Positions 1 through 11,947 of a stretch of 64,000 bases of DNA are shown here, one piece after another. The stretch covers positions 806,001 through 870,000 of the forward strand of contig OX465592.1 of the NCBI GenBank assembly GCA_950022655.1. The letters are read 5' to 3'. Both the position numbers and the translations under genes were made by a program. The notes beneath the pieces are model-generated. The model saw nothing but the letters and a program-made list of their open reading frames with translations, did no database searches and was not told the origin of the DNA. The stretch's first letter is position 1; every line of letters starts with the position of its first letter. The DNA is from Alentia gelatinosa. Lineage: Eukaryota > Annelida > Polychaeta > Phyllodocida > Polynoidae.

Positions 1-892
1 TACGCGTTAGAACACGCCTCGTCTTATTTACTCCTCACCTTTAACTTTCAAAATAATCCACACACAAAAAACTGACCCCATTGTTAAAACGCATGTCAAA
101 ACAAACCAAGAACCAGCGCTGCGCCTGTACCCGGGCGGTCCTTGGCCCTCATCATCTCCGGCGGCGGGGAACCAGCGAAACGGAAAACGCCGCCTGAAGA
201 TGGCGCTGCTCTTCACCTCCGCTGGTTCCCGCGAGACACCACTCCAGCTGCGTGGGCTGCAGGGCATCCCGCCGGGGAACAGCGGAGGAGCGTGCCCCGC
301 CCCCTAGCGGCGGCGCGGGCAGAGCTCTTCCAGTGATGCGGGTTGATGGGACGCGGGTCGGACGCGGGTCGGACGCTAGCTGGGAAGCCTGACGCATGCG
401 TACTCACACAATAGACCAGGGAACTGCCGCCATTCTTCTGGTGCATGGCGGGATTGAATTCAGCTGGCGAAATCTGCTAGTTTTTTTAGAGAATATTCTA
501 ATAAGTTATCTTTGATCTTTAGAAACGTTGTCATTACCTTATATTTATTGTAAAGAAGTGTTCATAAGTTATTTGCTGATTCTTGCCTCTGCTGGGAATG
601 ACCGGGGAACCAGTGGAAGGCGTTACCTGTCTCGTGATCGTTCACCGGGAACCAGTCTAGACGGACGCGGGACGGACGCGGGACGGACGCGGGACGGACG
701 CGGGACGGACGCTGCGGGGACACGAGCAGACGGTAATTCTCGCCGAGTTTCCCGCCACTTTCAGGTAGGTCCCGAGCTCGACGCTCTCATCCTGAACCCA
801 GTCTCTCGCAGAAAGTAAAAAGCCGGACCGGTGTCTTGTCATCGGTCTGTTATTGACTGACGTACCTTTCATCGTTTTATACCGCAATATCG
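1..892. other. Intergenic, GC-rich, no supported gene
   Basis: No convincing coding exon is visible. The stretch has short GC-rich tandem motifs, notably a decamer GGACGGACGC repeated from about 659 to 712 and a related GACGCGGGTCG pair near 350-372. The motif GGAACCAG recurs here on both strands (near 168, 222, 605 and 648) and again near 34.5 and 40.2-41.2 kb, so it is probably part of a dispersed repeat. Open frames over the GC-rich part look like by-products of base composition. Confidence 0.5.
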
Positions 893-1110
893 TGAAGTGG
901 GATTCACACGGTGAGACTCATGTACTTGACATAGTTAAAATCTCATCAGATTCTGTTTCTTGTTAAGTGGAATTCACACGGTGGGATTCATGTACCTGAC
1001 AGGGTTAAAAATCTCATCAGATTCTGTTTCTTGTTAAGTGGAATTCACACAGTGGGATTTATGTACCTCACAGGATTCAAAATCTCATCAGATTCTGTAC
1101 CTTTTTAGGG
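893..1110. repeat. Tandem repeat, about 3 copies of ~75 bp
   Basis: Three diverged head-to-tail copies each contain a segment like GTGGGATTCATGTACCTGAC, then AAATCTCATCAGATTCTG. No gene is attached. Confidence 0.8.
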
Positions 1111-2930
1111 GTAAATTTTAACGAAGAAGTTGTGCTCATGTACAGAATCTCAGCAAGATTTGTCTCAGACTAACGCCCTGTAGGGGCCTGAGGCTGTAGG
1201 CGGAGGGCCGTGTGTGACCGATGACTGGCTGAGAACGAGAAGCGTTTCGTCCACAGTAATTATCATTATGTACCTCAAATCAGTGAATAAACGCCATTTC
1301 AATGACTTATGAAGTCACAGTCACAGCGGGCATGAACATTATCATTACTGCACCCCTAGCAGCGGGCAGTATTTGATAGACATTCGCTGACAGGTATATA
1401 ATAGTACAGGGTTCACGCTAGAACCAAGACTATGAGAGGACGTTTTGCGTTGTAGAAGGCATCCCATGGGCCTTTTTTAACAGAATAAATATGTTTCTAA
1501 AATAAACATATACTTAAAACTAAAGCAAACATCATATTCTCTAAAAAAAAAACCACATTATCTTCAAGCATGAAATATTGTCAGGATCTCACAGAAGAGG
1601 GGTACTTTTGCGTAGAAAAGTGACGTCACAGTTATGTACCGCTCTAGTTCTCAAAATCAACACCAGGGGGTTTCGGTCAGCCTATCACAGAGGGGGGAGG
1701 GGGGGGGGGGGGCTTTGGGTCACCACAAGCTAGTTCACTAATTCACCATAGAAATGAGGAACAAATGGCATGTTCATTATTGATGAATGAGCGTTGAATA
1801 TGAAAAAAATAAGACAAAAAGGTTTGGGTTTTCCGCAGTCTGTTTCTATGATAACCCACTTGGCAAACAGCCAACTAGCCACGGCTTTACAGCAAGTTTT
1901 GGAAATTCCAAATATATCAACGACCAGTGGTTCAGTGAGGTATTTCAGTCTGTAGTGACTGGTCATGGTCAGCTGGGCACGCCTCTAACACCGAGACACT
2001 GGCTCTCTGTGCCTTTATTGCAGATGGTGAAGGGGTAGTTTTTTGCAGAAAGCTCAGTCTATGTGACCACTCTAACCTCCAAGCCAGGGACACACCACGC
2101 GAGAAACGCGGCGATTTCTCGTGTCGCCAACACGAAATGGCCTGTATGTGAGATATTGTTTCACACTTCACTTGATTATTTCTTCTGAAACGCTACATTA
2201 TTGATTGGAGATATTACAACCTTATGTCACATACACGATATTTTTTGTTGGTGATTCCGGAAATCGCTACTTTTCTTGTCCCGGGCTTTAGGCAACGTAT
2301 ATGAGCGTGTGACCGCGCTTAATTAATTCAGTGCAAGATCTTACAACAGTAAGAACCGTTGTGTTAATAGACAAACATTGCGAGTTGCGGCAACGTTTGA
2401 TTTCCCTGGGTCTTCGTGAAACGCAGGCACGTGCCCGTTTCCCTGCTACAATTCGTGTATTGGGGTCGGCGTATGCCATCTGGCATTTCCTGCTGTATTT
2501 TTATCTTGTGTACACACTGTATATTTTGACGTGTAATTTCAGACCATTAACATGAAATCCATCCCAATATTATCCTCAAAAACCCCCCAGACTCTATATT
2601 TTGTTGTAGCGGTAATTTGGTGTATGTCTGTTTTTCCCTCTCCCCCTACACCTGTGTTTTTTTCTGGTCGGCACGTACCTCCCCGGGTGTATACACGCGT
2701 CTCGCCGGTTTTTAGACTAAGCATGTTGGACCTCCCTTCCCCGGTCTTAGAAGTCCTGAACTTGTTCATGGATCCTCAAGTAACTTCCCGATAACCTACA
2801 GAACCGCCGTGGCTCGGGGCTCCGGTTTGGAATCAATTGGCGTCTGTGGTTATCTGCGGCAGCATGGCAAGTTCCGAGCACGACGCCGAACGGGCGCCGC
2901 TGTAAATCCTGTAAATAAGTCTTATACGCA
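1111..2930. other. Intergenic with repeat fragments
   Basis: No supported gene. It contains a poly-G run at about 1691-1713. It also has a repeat with GTGAGATATTGTTTCA and AAACGCGGCGATTTCTCG motifs (about 2085-2290), which recur near 45.2-45.5 kb and 47.95-48.04 kb. Short open frames here show no recognisable domain. Confidence 0.5.
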
Positions 2931-3168
2931 GGGATGTCAGTTGGGGTCAGGGAAAAAAGTGGAAACATTCTTCTTATGGATTTTCGTCTCAGAGAGACTG
3001 GAAAAACTTGGATATGTATTTATCAGCCATGGCATGGGGCTGAGGGTGTGTAGGGAGATTCAAACCACTGCTTTATTGGCGTAAATAAGGCTAAACCCAT
3101 GTTATCTTTGTTTGTCAATAGAAAAGCAATTACATTTACTGAAAAAAAAAAGTGGATTTCCACGGAAA
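2931..3168 (+). repeat. Dispersed repeat family A, copy 1
   Basis: This begins with GATGTCAGTTGGGGTCAGGG and ends near AGTGGATTTCCACGG. A reverse-complement copy lies in RNF113 intron 4 at about 31955-32178, with the same order of motifs (GCCATGGCATGGGGCTGAG, then a stretch near AATTACATTTACTG). A shorter related piece is at about 26128-26160. It is probably an interspersed element; its class was not identified. Confidence 0.7.
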
Positions 3169-4003
3169 AATGGAAAACTGACATAATACGTGAACGAGAT
3201 CCCCGGTGCGTCTCGTAGGATTCACCCCAACTCGGGGCGCGTTACCGTTAGACATGCCTTCAAATCAAAGCATATATTTAATTTCAAGGATTTATTATGA
3301 TATTACGCCATACTTTATAAAACCACTTCTATTTTTTTCTACAAATAGTTGCACTGGAAATGGAGGGGCGGGGGTGGGAGGGGAGGGCGTCTTAGACACA
3401 GGGGTTTACGGTAATTTGTGTCTTTTAATTCTTAGACCCGGTTTGGGAACTCGCCATCATATTGTTACAGCAATTCTTCAATGTGTACTACATATTCTAT
3501 ATGGTGAATTGCATTTCTCTATACCGTAGTTTAAAATGTGCACTCATTAAACCAGTATACTGGAAAAACATTAGTTGAGAGAAATGACATAAATCTGATG
3601 ACAGACTGTGAAGTGACTTTCCCGCTTCATCCAGACTTCAGCGATCCATGTACCCATGTGTATTAACAAGGAGCCGATCAGGAGGAGACTTCTCCCACGC
3701 CATGTCTTGCTATGAGCCTTGACTGGACACACTCAGGTATCTCACTGTTTCTATTTTTAGACACTGACATCTTTCACGTTTGTATTAAAGACTCAGTTGG
3801 AGTCAGAAAAAACACCATCAACCGAACCACCGCGTAGCAGATAATGAGCTGAAGTCAAACTGTCATCCAGACTTGATTCACTCGAGCTTGAATAATAACA
3901 CGTTGGTATTATAGACCTGTATAAGCGTACCGTAGGCCGCCTGTATAAGCGGGATGATCCACATTGGTGATCTCTTAGTGGTTTCTTACTGGTTTCTTCA
4001 GCC
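3169..4003. other. Intergenic, nothing recognised
   Basis: AT-rich sequence with a G-rich stretch at about 3359-3388. No gene, RNA or repeat was recognised. Confidence 0.5.
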
Positions 4004-4075
4004 GGCTTGTTGGTCTAGGGGCATGATTCTCGCTTAGGGTGCGAGAGGTCCCGGGTTCAAATCCCGGACAAGCCC
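4004..4075 (+). tRNA. tRNA-Pro (anticodon AGG)
   Basis: The 72-base sequence folds as a cloverleaf. The 7-bp acceptor stem pairs GGCTTGT with ACAAGCC, followed by a C discriminator at 4075. The anticodon stem pairs CTCGC with GCGAG around loop TTAGGGT, giving anticodon AGG. The T stem and loop are CCGGG-TTCAAAT-CCCGG. An A box (TGGTCTAGGGG) and B box (GGTTCAAATCC) are intact, and a short T run (TGTTTTA) follows as a Pol III stop. No intron and no encoded CCA is present, as expected in eukaryotes. It closely resembles animal tRNA-Pro-AGG, so it is probably a working gene rather than a SINE head. Confidence 0.95.
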
Positions 4076-4816
4076 GACTGTTTTATCTACCAGCCAAATA
4101 TCTGTACTCAAAATAACAGAATAAAGCTGTTCATGGCAGATGATCTGTGAATCCGCATGTATATAAATTTTTACACTTGCACATGATCAACTTACGTCTG
4201 ACTGTAATAGTGGTTCAACTCTTACAGCAGAGTTAAACTAGTCCGTGACCTCACAGACAGCCTAATAAATGGTTGGAGAGTGACGGGCATGCGCCGTCAG
4301 ATCACAGAGCCTTGCCTCGTTTTCGTTTAGCTCGGAACTTCCCGGCATTCCCTGCACCTGGAGGTACGATGCCTCACCATCAAATGTGTTCGGTTCATTC
4401 AGGTTTCACCTTCAAAGGAGTATTTACTTCTCAACACATCCACAATCTATTTCCGAATTTCCTTTATCTATGTATTTTTATAACATTTGGTAAAAGGTGG
4501 GCATTGTATGTATCGAATTTGTTGAGAATTAGGCAGTAATAAGTTTCCGCAGTGAAAACTTCCTTATACAATAGACATGTAACATGTGTTTGTGTTCACA
4601 AGTCGCGGGGAATATGACGTGAGAAACCAAACAACAGTCTGATAGCGCAGGTACAGTGCATATGGTAGAAGTTCATTCGTTTAAGAGGTGATTCCACGTT
4701 AATAGACCCTTGACACACATCCCACAATTATTTGTGGTTCAACGTTTTATTCACATGCCTTCAAATTGGAAATCCGATGTCAGATATGGAAATTTACATG
4801 CCAAGAGTTCTAGGTA
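4076..4816. other. Intergenic, nothing recognised
   Basis: The spacer between the tRNA and the foldback element. The only notable motif is GCCTCGTTTTCGTTTAG near 4314, which resembles AAAACGAGGC motifs near 35.67, 41.8 and 43.9 kb, suggesting short repeat fragments. Confidence 0.4.
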
Positions 4817-4826
4817 CCCAGGGCGA

Positions 4827-5297
4827 ATACTGGAGAACTCGACCCGTGACGAACTCGACCCGTGAAAAAGTCGACCCGTAAAAAACTCGACCCGTAACGA
4901 ACTCGACCCGTTTTAAATCTTCTTAACTCAAGTGTCTCAACTGTGGATAAATACTATACTGCATAGTAAGAATGTTATCTTGGCTTCAGATTTGGTCTAT
5001 TCTGGGGAAGAAAACAAACAAACAGAAAACCCTTCCCCTTTCCCTAACCCTTTTCCTTAACCTATCCCTAACCCTAACCCTAAACCTAACCCTAACCCTA
5101 ACCCTAATGGTATCCCTAACCTTAACCCTAACCATAACCCTATCCCAAAATAATCAGAACTTTCCTTCGATATGAAAATGTCTTATTCATAATTATCTGA
5201 AACGGGTCGAGTTCTCCAATCGATTTTTCCAAAACGGGTTGAGTTGTCCTGACAACTACGGGTCGAGTTCGTCACGGGTCGAGTTCTCCAGTAACCC
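4827..5297. mobile_element. Foldback element with telomere-like core
   Basis: Inverted ends of about 36 bp start TACTGGAGAACTCGACCCGT on the left and end in its reverse complement on the right. Further ACTCGACCCGT repeats lie inside each arm (4830-4915 and 5200-5293), pointing opposite ways. The core (about 5035-5150) is a degenerate run of CCCTAA, the animal telomere repeat. A 10-bp direct repeat, CCCAGGGCGA, flanks it at 4817-4826 and 5298-5307 and looks like a target-site duplication. No transposase is encoded, so it would be non-autonomous. Confidence 0.75.
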
Positions 5298-5307
5298 CCC
5301 AGGGCGA

Positions 5308-6372
5308 TATCAGGGTGTTTAGTAACGTCTGGAGGGCGTATACCTAGATTTAAAGTCCTTGAACACAAATTTTTGAAGAGTATCTAATGTCTCCAGTTAG
5401 AGACAAAAAAACAGGAACTAATGGTATGTTCATCATTGGTGAATGAGCATGGCGTTATATAAGATAATAACAATTAAAAGGTTAGATATTATTCAGTCTA
5501 TTGGCGATTTTCTGTAACTTCATGCACGATCCTAGATAATACACCGGGCCTCAGGATTACAAACTCCACCTTTTTTCATGACTTGCTATTATTCTCGCTC
5601 ACAGATCCACAAACAGCGCTCTAAGTTTATAAACACGCGGCGGCAAAACGCGGCGCCCGGCTTGTTTGATAAATAAATCTGAGGCACGCAAACTGCTGAA
5701 AGTATTGTCGGCACGCCAACTAACTGCCAACTCCTGTCTGAATCTGAGCACCAGGAAACAACACGACAACAAGTACTCCCGGTCTGCAGACTTCTCTGTC
5801 AGTCCAAACAGCAGCAAACCTGTCCGTCATAAATCGCCGTGTCACTTTTTGAGCACGGCAGAAATTAGTCGGGACTGTTGTGGCTCAACATCCGGGTATG
5901 CACACTCTCCGGCGAGGCAGAGGGGATCTATTTCAGGGGTGGCCGATACTAAGGCTATCCGTTACAAAGGAGTGGAATTCATCTTAGCCTGGTGTAAACG
6001 GGCATAGGATTAACGTTAGGCACTCATACTCAACAGGCTTGTGAGAACGGTAACTCATACTCAATGGGGGATATACAGATGAATATTTCCAGGCTGTGAT
6101 ATTCATGTTTGATCTGGGCCCGTTCACCATCTCGTTTGGAGCGCTTCAGAATATTCAGTCGGTATTTCCTTCAGCATGTTCATCAAATAAGAAGCTAGGT
6201 ATTTGGAACTAGTTTTAGTTTTTGATTTTGCTTTACAATGGAGCCATAGTCTGTGATTGAAATAAAACTTACACTTCAATAATCTAAGGGTCTGTGTTTG
6301 GTGTCAGTTTTCAAATAACAATAGAAATATCTGAATCTATAAATGAACTATAAAGTGCGAGGTAATAAAGAG
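5308..6372. other. Intergenic with dispersed-repeat fragment
   Basis: About 5988-6190 matches about 54210-54420 in order and motif content: TTAGCCTGGTGTAAACG, a GGCTTAACATTAGG-like block, ATCTCGTTTGGAG, and CTTCAGAATATTCA. It is an interspersed repeat. An open frame at 5666-6007 has no recognised domain and is not supported as a gene. Confidence 0.55.
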
Positions 6373-6514
6373 GAAACCTATTCAAGTTTAGGGTCAGAGC
6401 TCGTATCCCATGGAGTTTGAATCGCGTAGTAATTCACAAGTCAAATCCGCGTGAATCAGTACGCAATTCAAACTCAATGGGATCGAGCTCTGACCCTAAA
6501 CTTAAATAGGTTTC
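6373..6514. mobile_element. Palindromic MITE-like element, family 1
   Basis: This is a near-palindrome. It opens GAAACCTATTCAAGTTTAGG and closes with the reverse complement ending AATAGGTTTC. Next to each end is AGAGCTCG(T)ATCCCAT or its complement. The same element is at 13151-13281 and a half copy is at about 58678-58790. It could fold into a long hairpin and encodes nothing. Confidence 0.8.
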
Positions 6515-6533
6515 TGAATTTATCTCACCCTTC

Positions 6534-6733
6534 NNNNNNNNNNNNNNNNNNNNNNNNNNNNNNNNNNNNNNNNNNNNNNNNNNNNNNNNNNNNNNNNNNN
6601 NNNNNNNNNNNNNNNNNNNNNNNNNNNNNNNNNNNNNNNNNNNNNNNNNNNNNNNNNNNNNNNNNNNNNNNNNNNNNNNNNNNNNNNNNNNNNNNNNNNN
6701 NNNNNNNNNNNNNNNNNNNNNNNNNNNNNNNNN
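6534..6733. other. Assembly gap (200 N)
   Basis: A run of exactly 200 N abuts the G-rich minisatellite, which probably caused the break. The true length is unknown, and an open frame running through the Ns is meaningless. Confidence 0.99.
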
Positions 6734-8958
6734 AGGAGAGGGAAGAGGGGGGAGAGGGGGGAGGGGAGGGAGAGGACGTTAGGGTTGGTGTCTGGTGAAG
6801 TGAGCCGAGCTGATCCCGAGTGAGACTGTGTCGGGCAGGATGAGGGGGGGGGGGGGAGAGGGGAGAGGGGAGAGGGGAGAGGGGGGGAGGGGAGGGAGAG
6901 GACGTTAGGGTTGGTGTCTGGTGAAGTGAGCCTAGCTGATCCCGAGTGAGACTGTGTCGGGCAGGATGAGGGGGGGGGGGGAGAGGGGAGAGGGGAGAGG
7001 GGAGAGGGGGGAGGGGAGGGAGAGGACGTTAGGGTTGGTGTCTGGTGAAGTGAGCCGAGCTGATCCCGAGTGAGACTGTGTCGGGCAGGATGAGGGGGGG
7101 GGGGAGAGGGGAGAGGAGAGGGGAGAGGGGGAGAGGGGGGAGGGGAGGGAGAGGACGTTAGGGTTGGTGTCTGGTGAAGTGAGCCGAGCTGATCCCGAGT
7201 GAGACTGTGTTTGGCAGGATGAGGGGGGGGGGAGAGGGGAGAGGAGAGGGGAGAGGGGGAGAGGGGGGAGGGGAGGGAGAGGACGTTAGGTTGGTGTCTA
7301 GTGAAGTGAGCCGAGCTGATCCCGAATGAGACTGTGTTTGGCAGGATGAGGGGGGGGGGAGAGGGGAGAGGAGAGGGGAGAGGGGGAGAGGGGGAGAGGG
7401 GGGAGGGGAGGGAGAGGACGTTAGGTTGGTGTCTGGTGAAGTGAGCCGAGCTGATCCCGAGTGAGACTGTGTTTGGCAGGATGAGGGGGGGGGGAGAGGG
7501 GAGAGGGGAGAGGGGAGAGGGGGGAGGGGAGGGAGAGGACGTTAGGGTTGGTGTCTGGTGAAGTGAGCCGAGCTGATCCCGAGTGAGACTGCGTCGGGCA
7601 GGATGAGGGGGGGGGGGAGAGGGGAGAGGGGAGAGGGGAGAGGGGGGAGGGGAGGGAGAGGACGTTAGGGTTGGTGTCTGGTGAAGTGAGCCGAGCTGAT
7701 CCCGAGTGAGACTGTGTCAGGCAGGATGAGGGGGGGGGAGGGGAGAGGGGAGAGGGGAGAGGGGGGAGGGGAGGGAGAGGACGTTAGGGTTGGTGTCTGG
7801 TGAAGTGAGCCTAGCTGATCCCGAGTGAGACTGTGTCGGGCAGGATGAGGGGGGGGGGGGAGAGGGGAGAGGGGAGAGGGGAGAGGACGTTAGGGTTGGT
7901 GTCTGGTGAAGTGAGCCTAGCTGATCCCGAGTGAGACTGTGTCGGGCAGGATGAGGGGGGGGGGAGAGGGGAGAGGAGAGGGGAGAGGGGGAGAGGGGGG
8001 AGGGGAGGGAGAGGACGTTAGGGTTGGTGTCTGGTGAAGTGAGCCGAGCTGATCCCGAGTGAGACTGTGTCGGGCAGGATGAGGGGGGGGGAGAGGGGAG
8101 AGGGGAGAGGGGAGAGGGGGGAGGGGAGGGAGAGGACGTTAGGGTTGGTGTCTGGTGAAGTGAGCCGAGCTGATCCCGAGTGAGACTGTGTCGGGCAGGA
8201 TGAGGGGGGGGGGAGAGGGGAGAGGGGAGAGGGGAGAGGGGGGAGGGGAGGGAGAGGACGTTAGGTTGGTGTCTGGTGAAGTGAGCCGAGCTGATCCCGA
8301 GTGAGACTGTGTCGGGCAGGATGAGGGGGGGGGGAGAGGGGAGAGGAGAGGGGAGAGGGGGAGAGGGGGGAGGGGAGGGAGAGGACGTTAGGGTTGGTGT
8401 CTGGTGAAGTGAGCCGAGCTGATCCCGAGTGAGACTGTGTCGGGCAGGATGAGGGGGGGGGGGAGAGGGGAGAGGGGAGAGGGGAGAGGGGAGAGGGGGG
8501 AGGGGAGGGAGAGGACGTTAGGGTTGGTGTCTGGTGAAGTGAGCCGAGCTGATCCCGAGTGAGACTGTGTCGTGCAGGATGAGGGGGGGGGGGAGAGGGG
8601 AGAGGGGAGAGGGGAGAGGGGGGAGGGGAGGGAGAGGACGTTAGGGTTGGTGTCTGGTGAAGTGAGCCGAGCTGATCCCGAGTGAGACTGTGTCGGGCAG
8701 GATGAGGGGGGGGGGAGAGGGGAGAGGGGAGAGGGGAGAGGGGGGAGGGGAGGGAGAGGACGTTAGGGTTGGTGTCTGGTGAAGTGAGCCGAGCTGATCC
8801 CGAGTGAGACTGTGTCGGGCAGGATGAGGGGGGGGGGAGAGGGGAGAGGGGAGAGGGGAGAGGGGGGAGGGGAGGGAGAGGACGTTAGGGTTGGTGTCTG
8901 GTGAAGTGAGCCGAGCTGATCCCGAGTGAGACTGTGTCGGGCAGGATGAGGGGGGGTG
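6734..8958. repeat. G-rich minisatellite, 18 copies of ~124 bp
   Basis: Each unit has a conserved half (GACGTTAGGGTTGGTGTCTG, then TGAGCCGAGCTGATCCCGAG and GACTGTGTCGGGCAGGATGA). It also has a variable half made only of G and A, with runs of 8-12 G followed by repeated GAGAGGGGAG. Eighteen conserved halves can be counted. The strand bias and spaced G runs make G-quadruplexes likely. Copy number is a minimum because the left side is an assembly gap. Confidence 0.95.
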
Positions 8959-9660
8959 GGAGAGAGAGCATGGGCAGGGAAGAGAGTGTGGACGGGGGAG
9001 GTGGGGACAGGGTAGAGGGTAGGGAGAGGAGGAGAGGGGATAGGGTAGGGAGAGGGGGAGGGGAGAAGGGAGGGAGAGGGTAGAGGGTAGGGAGAGGAGG
9101 AGAGGGGATAGGGTAGGGAGAGGGTAGAGGGTGGGGTAAAGGGTAGAGGGTAGGGAAAGGGGGAGGGGAGAGGGTAAGGAGAGGGGAGGGAGAGGGGAGA
9201 GGGGAGGGAGAGGGGAGGGAGAGGGGGATGGTAGAGGGGTAGAGGGTAGGTAGAGGGAGAGGGTAGGGAGAGAGGGTAGGGAGAGGGAGAGGGGAGGGAG
9301 AGGGGGAGAGGGTAGTGATCGGAGTAGAGGTCCAGGTGGCGGCCCGGTAGGCTGGCAGCGCCCACCTGTCTACACAGAGTAGAGGGTAGGGAGAGAGGTA
9401 GAGATGTAGATCGGTGTCCAGGTGACGCCCGGTAGGCCGGCAGCGCCCACCTGTCTATACAGGTGTCCACCATCCCCACATCAGTTCTCACCTGGACCCA
9501 CCTGTCGGGGCGACACTCGGGGGGCGGGGGGGGGGGGGATCCACACACGTCACAAAACACGCCGACAAGCGGGGGAGCGGGGTGTGGGGGTGTGAGGGAT
9601 GTGTGAGGGGAGCGGGGGTGCGGGCCGGGGTAGAGGGACAGGGTGATTACTTACCTGCCC
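8959..9660. repeat. Degenerate purine-rich tract and duplicated block
   Basis: From 8959 to about 9320 the strand is almost all A and G (GGGAGAGGGTAGAGGG-like), a decayed extension of the neighbouring array. At about 9331-9380 and 9416-9465 is a two-copy block with CCGGTAGGC(T/C)GGCAGCGCCC. The long minus-strand open frame across it is proline/serine-rich repeat translation, not a protein. Confidence 0.8.
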
Positions 9661-9734
9661 GCTACCTAAACCCGACCCTGACATCGCTACTTGACGTGCC
9701 GCAGCCTCCTCCACTAATGACTTGTTGACCTTCC

Positions 9735-10708
9735 CGTCAGACCCACCCTCCTCAGCACAGCCAACATTCTCCTAACCTCGCCTCCCGTCAGACCCACCCT
9801 CCTCAGCACAGCCAACATTCTCCTAACCTCGCCTCCCGTCAGACCCAGTCTCCTCCTCACAGCCAACATTCTCCTAACCTTGCCTCCCGTCAGACCCAGT
9901 CTCCTCAGCACAGCCAACATTCTCCTAACCTCGCCTCCCGTCAGACCCAGTCTCCTCAGCACAGCCAACATTCTCCTAACCTCGCCTCCCGTCAGACCCA
10001 CCCTCCTCAGCACAGCCAACATTCTCCTAACCTCGCCTCCCGTCAGACCCACCCTCCTCAGCACGGCCAACATTCTCCTAACCTCGCCTCCCGTCAGACC
10101 CACCCTCCTCAGCACAGCCAACATTCTCCTAACCTCGCCTCCCGTCAGACCCACCCTCCTCAGCACGGCCAACATTCTCCTAACCTCGCCTCCCGTCAGA
10201 CCCAGTCTCCTCAGCACGGCCGACATTCTCCTAACCTCGCCTCCCGTCAGACCCACCCTCCTCAGCACAGCCAACATTCTCCTAAACCTCGCCTCCCGTC
10301 AGACCCAGTCTCCTCAGCACAGCCAACATTCTCCTAAACCTCGCCTCCCGTCAGACCCAGTCTCCTCAGCACGGCCGACATTCTCCTAACCTCGCCTCCC
10401 GTCAGACCCACCCTCCTCAGCACAGCCAACATTCTCCTAAACCTCGCCTCCCGTCAGACCCAGTCTCCTCAGCACAGCCAACATTCTCCTAACCTCGCCT
10501 CCCGTCAGACCCAGTCTCCTCGGCACGGCCAACATTCTCCTAACCTCGCCTCCCGTCAGACCCAGTCTCCTCCTCACAGCCAACATTCTCCTAACCTCGC
10601 CTCCAGTCAGACCCACCCTCCTCAGCACGGCCAACATTCTCCTAACCTCGCCTCCCGTCAGACCCACCCTCCTCAGCACAGCCAACATTCTCCTAACCTC
10701 GCCTCCCG
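9735..10708. repeat. Minisatellite, ~19 copies of 51 bp
   Basis: The unit reads ACATTCTCCTAACCTCGCCT, then CCCGTCAGACCCA(CC/GT)CTCCTC and AGCACAGCCA. The copies differ mainly at the CC/GT and AGC/CTC positions. As 51 is a multiple of three, long open frames appear on both strands. Confidence 0.95.
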
Positions 10709-11275
10709 GACTTTTCTTTTACTCGCCCTATCCGTGTTGACACGCTTTGATCTTCGTAGATCTCTTATTTTTGTGACTTAAACTAGGCGTGGGTGCCACT
10801 GAAAAACTTGTTGCTGAGTCTTCTAAGATAACTTTAGCCCGGTTCCCACTAAGCGATTTCAGGGCATCCAGAGGGCTCCCGTCGGAGACTATCAGCCAAA
10901 ATTTCCAGGTATTTGCCGAGTTGTCAAGTGGGAACGCAAAATAGCAAAACCATTGGCGACTATTGCCCTACCCCCCGGCGACTGGATTCCCCCTAAAAAG
11001 GGCACCAGTCTCTTGCGATTCAATTTCAAACATGTTTGAAATAAATCTAGGTTATTCACCAACCCCCTGCTGTGACCTAGACTGAGTCGCGACTGCCGTT
11101 TCTTGGCGATTATGCCCGGCAGTAGTCTCAGGGGCAGAAATCACTAAGGGGGAATGGGCCTTTACAGAACCTGCCCACGTGAGGCCCACGTAACAGGCCC
11201 ACGTAACAGGCCCATGTGACTGGTATGTCAAATAGACGTCACACAAGGTGAAAAAAGAAGAGTTAACTCTAAAGT
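10709..11275. other. Intergenic with possible foldback fragment
   Basis: GGTTCCCACTAAGCGATTT near 10842 and AAGTGGGAACGC near 10926 look like inverted ends of a small element. Near 11175-11220 the motif AGGCCCACGTAACAGGC is repeated. No gene was recognised. Confidence 0.4.
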
Positions 11276-11615
11276 GCTGGTTCTACCAACACACAAGATA
11301 TAGCGAGATTAGTCACGATTTGATTGTCTTGCTAAATCTTGCTAGGTTTTGAATAATCTCATGCACATTTGCCGCGATGCATCAGTCCGGTAAAGCATCT
11401 GTGCCACGTTCTTGTTGTGATAGATCGCGGTATGCTGCGATATGTCGGCAATAGATCTTGAGGTGTTGTGGTGGTGGAGCACCAAAATATCTACAAAACA
11501 TTGCGGAAGAATACACATATCATCGCGCGATGGATCGCGACAAAGGAGGTACTGTAAGATATATCGAGATATACCGAGATATACCACGGCAAATCCATCG
11601 GTTGGTGGAACCAGC
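11276..11615. mobile_element. MITE-like element, family 2
   Basis: The terminal inverted repeats are GCTGGTTCTACCAACA on the left and TTGGTGGAACCAGC on the right. The interior has many GATATATCGAGATAT-like and ATCGCG motifs in inverted arrangement. A related, truncated copy in reverse orientation ends at 28081 in the ORC4 upstream intron. No coding capacity. Confidence 0.75.
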
Positions 11616-11947
11616 CCTTAACGTAGAAGCTCTGAGCACTCGGGAAACACAAATACTTGTTTGTTTTTTCTATTCAAACAGTTTCTTATCAAGTCGATAA
11701 TAAAACTATCCCCGGGCCAAGGACTTTTTATTCTAGCTTCTCTCGGAAAGGGAAAGAACTAGTTGCTTGTTGATAATATTTTTACATCACATTGCAAAGT
11801 CATAGGAATCCACACTACCGAAGATTATTGCTGATGATATTTGCGTGTTACCTAAAGCCCGAGACACACCAAGACAAGTTGTAAGTTCAGCTGTTTCCCC
11901 TTCACACACACAGCCTCCTCCCCGTCTCCTACCGGAAGTCCATTTTA

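Noticed and set aside
6451..6798. Open frame running through the N block
   Set aside because: It is mostly unknown bases and joins two unrelated repeats.
8763..9560. 265-codon proline/serine-rich minus-strand frame
   Set aside because: It is translation of the purine-rich minisatellite and its decayed tail; no start context or domain.
9714..10688. Regular repeat proteins (Arg/Leu/Gly- or Pro/Ser-rich) on both strands
   Set aside because: They come from a 51 bp array whose unit is a multiple of three; both strands being open is a composition effect.
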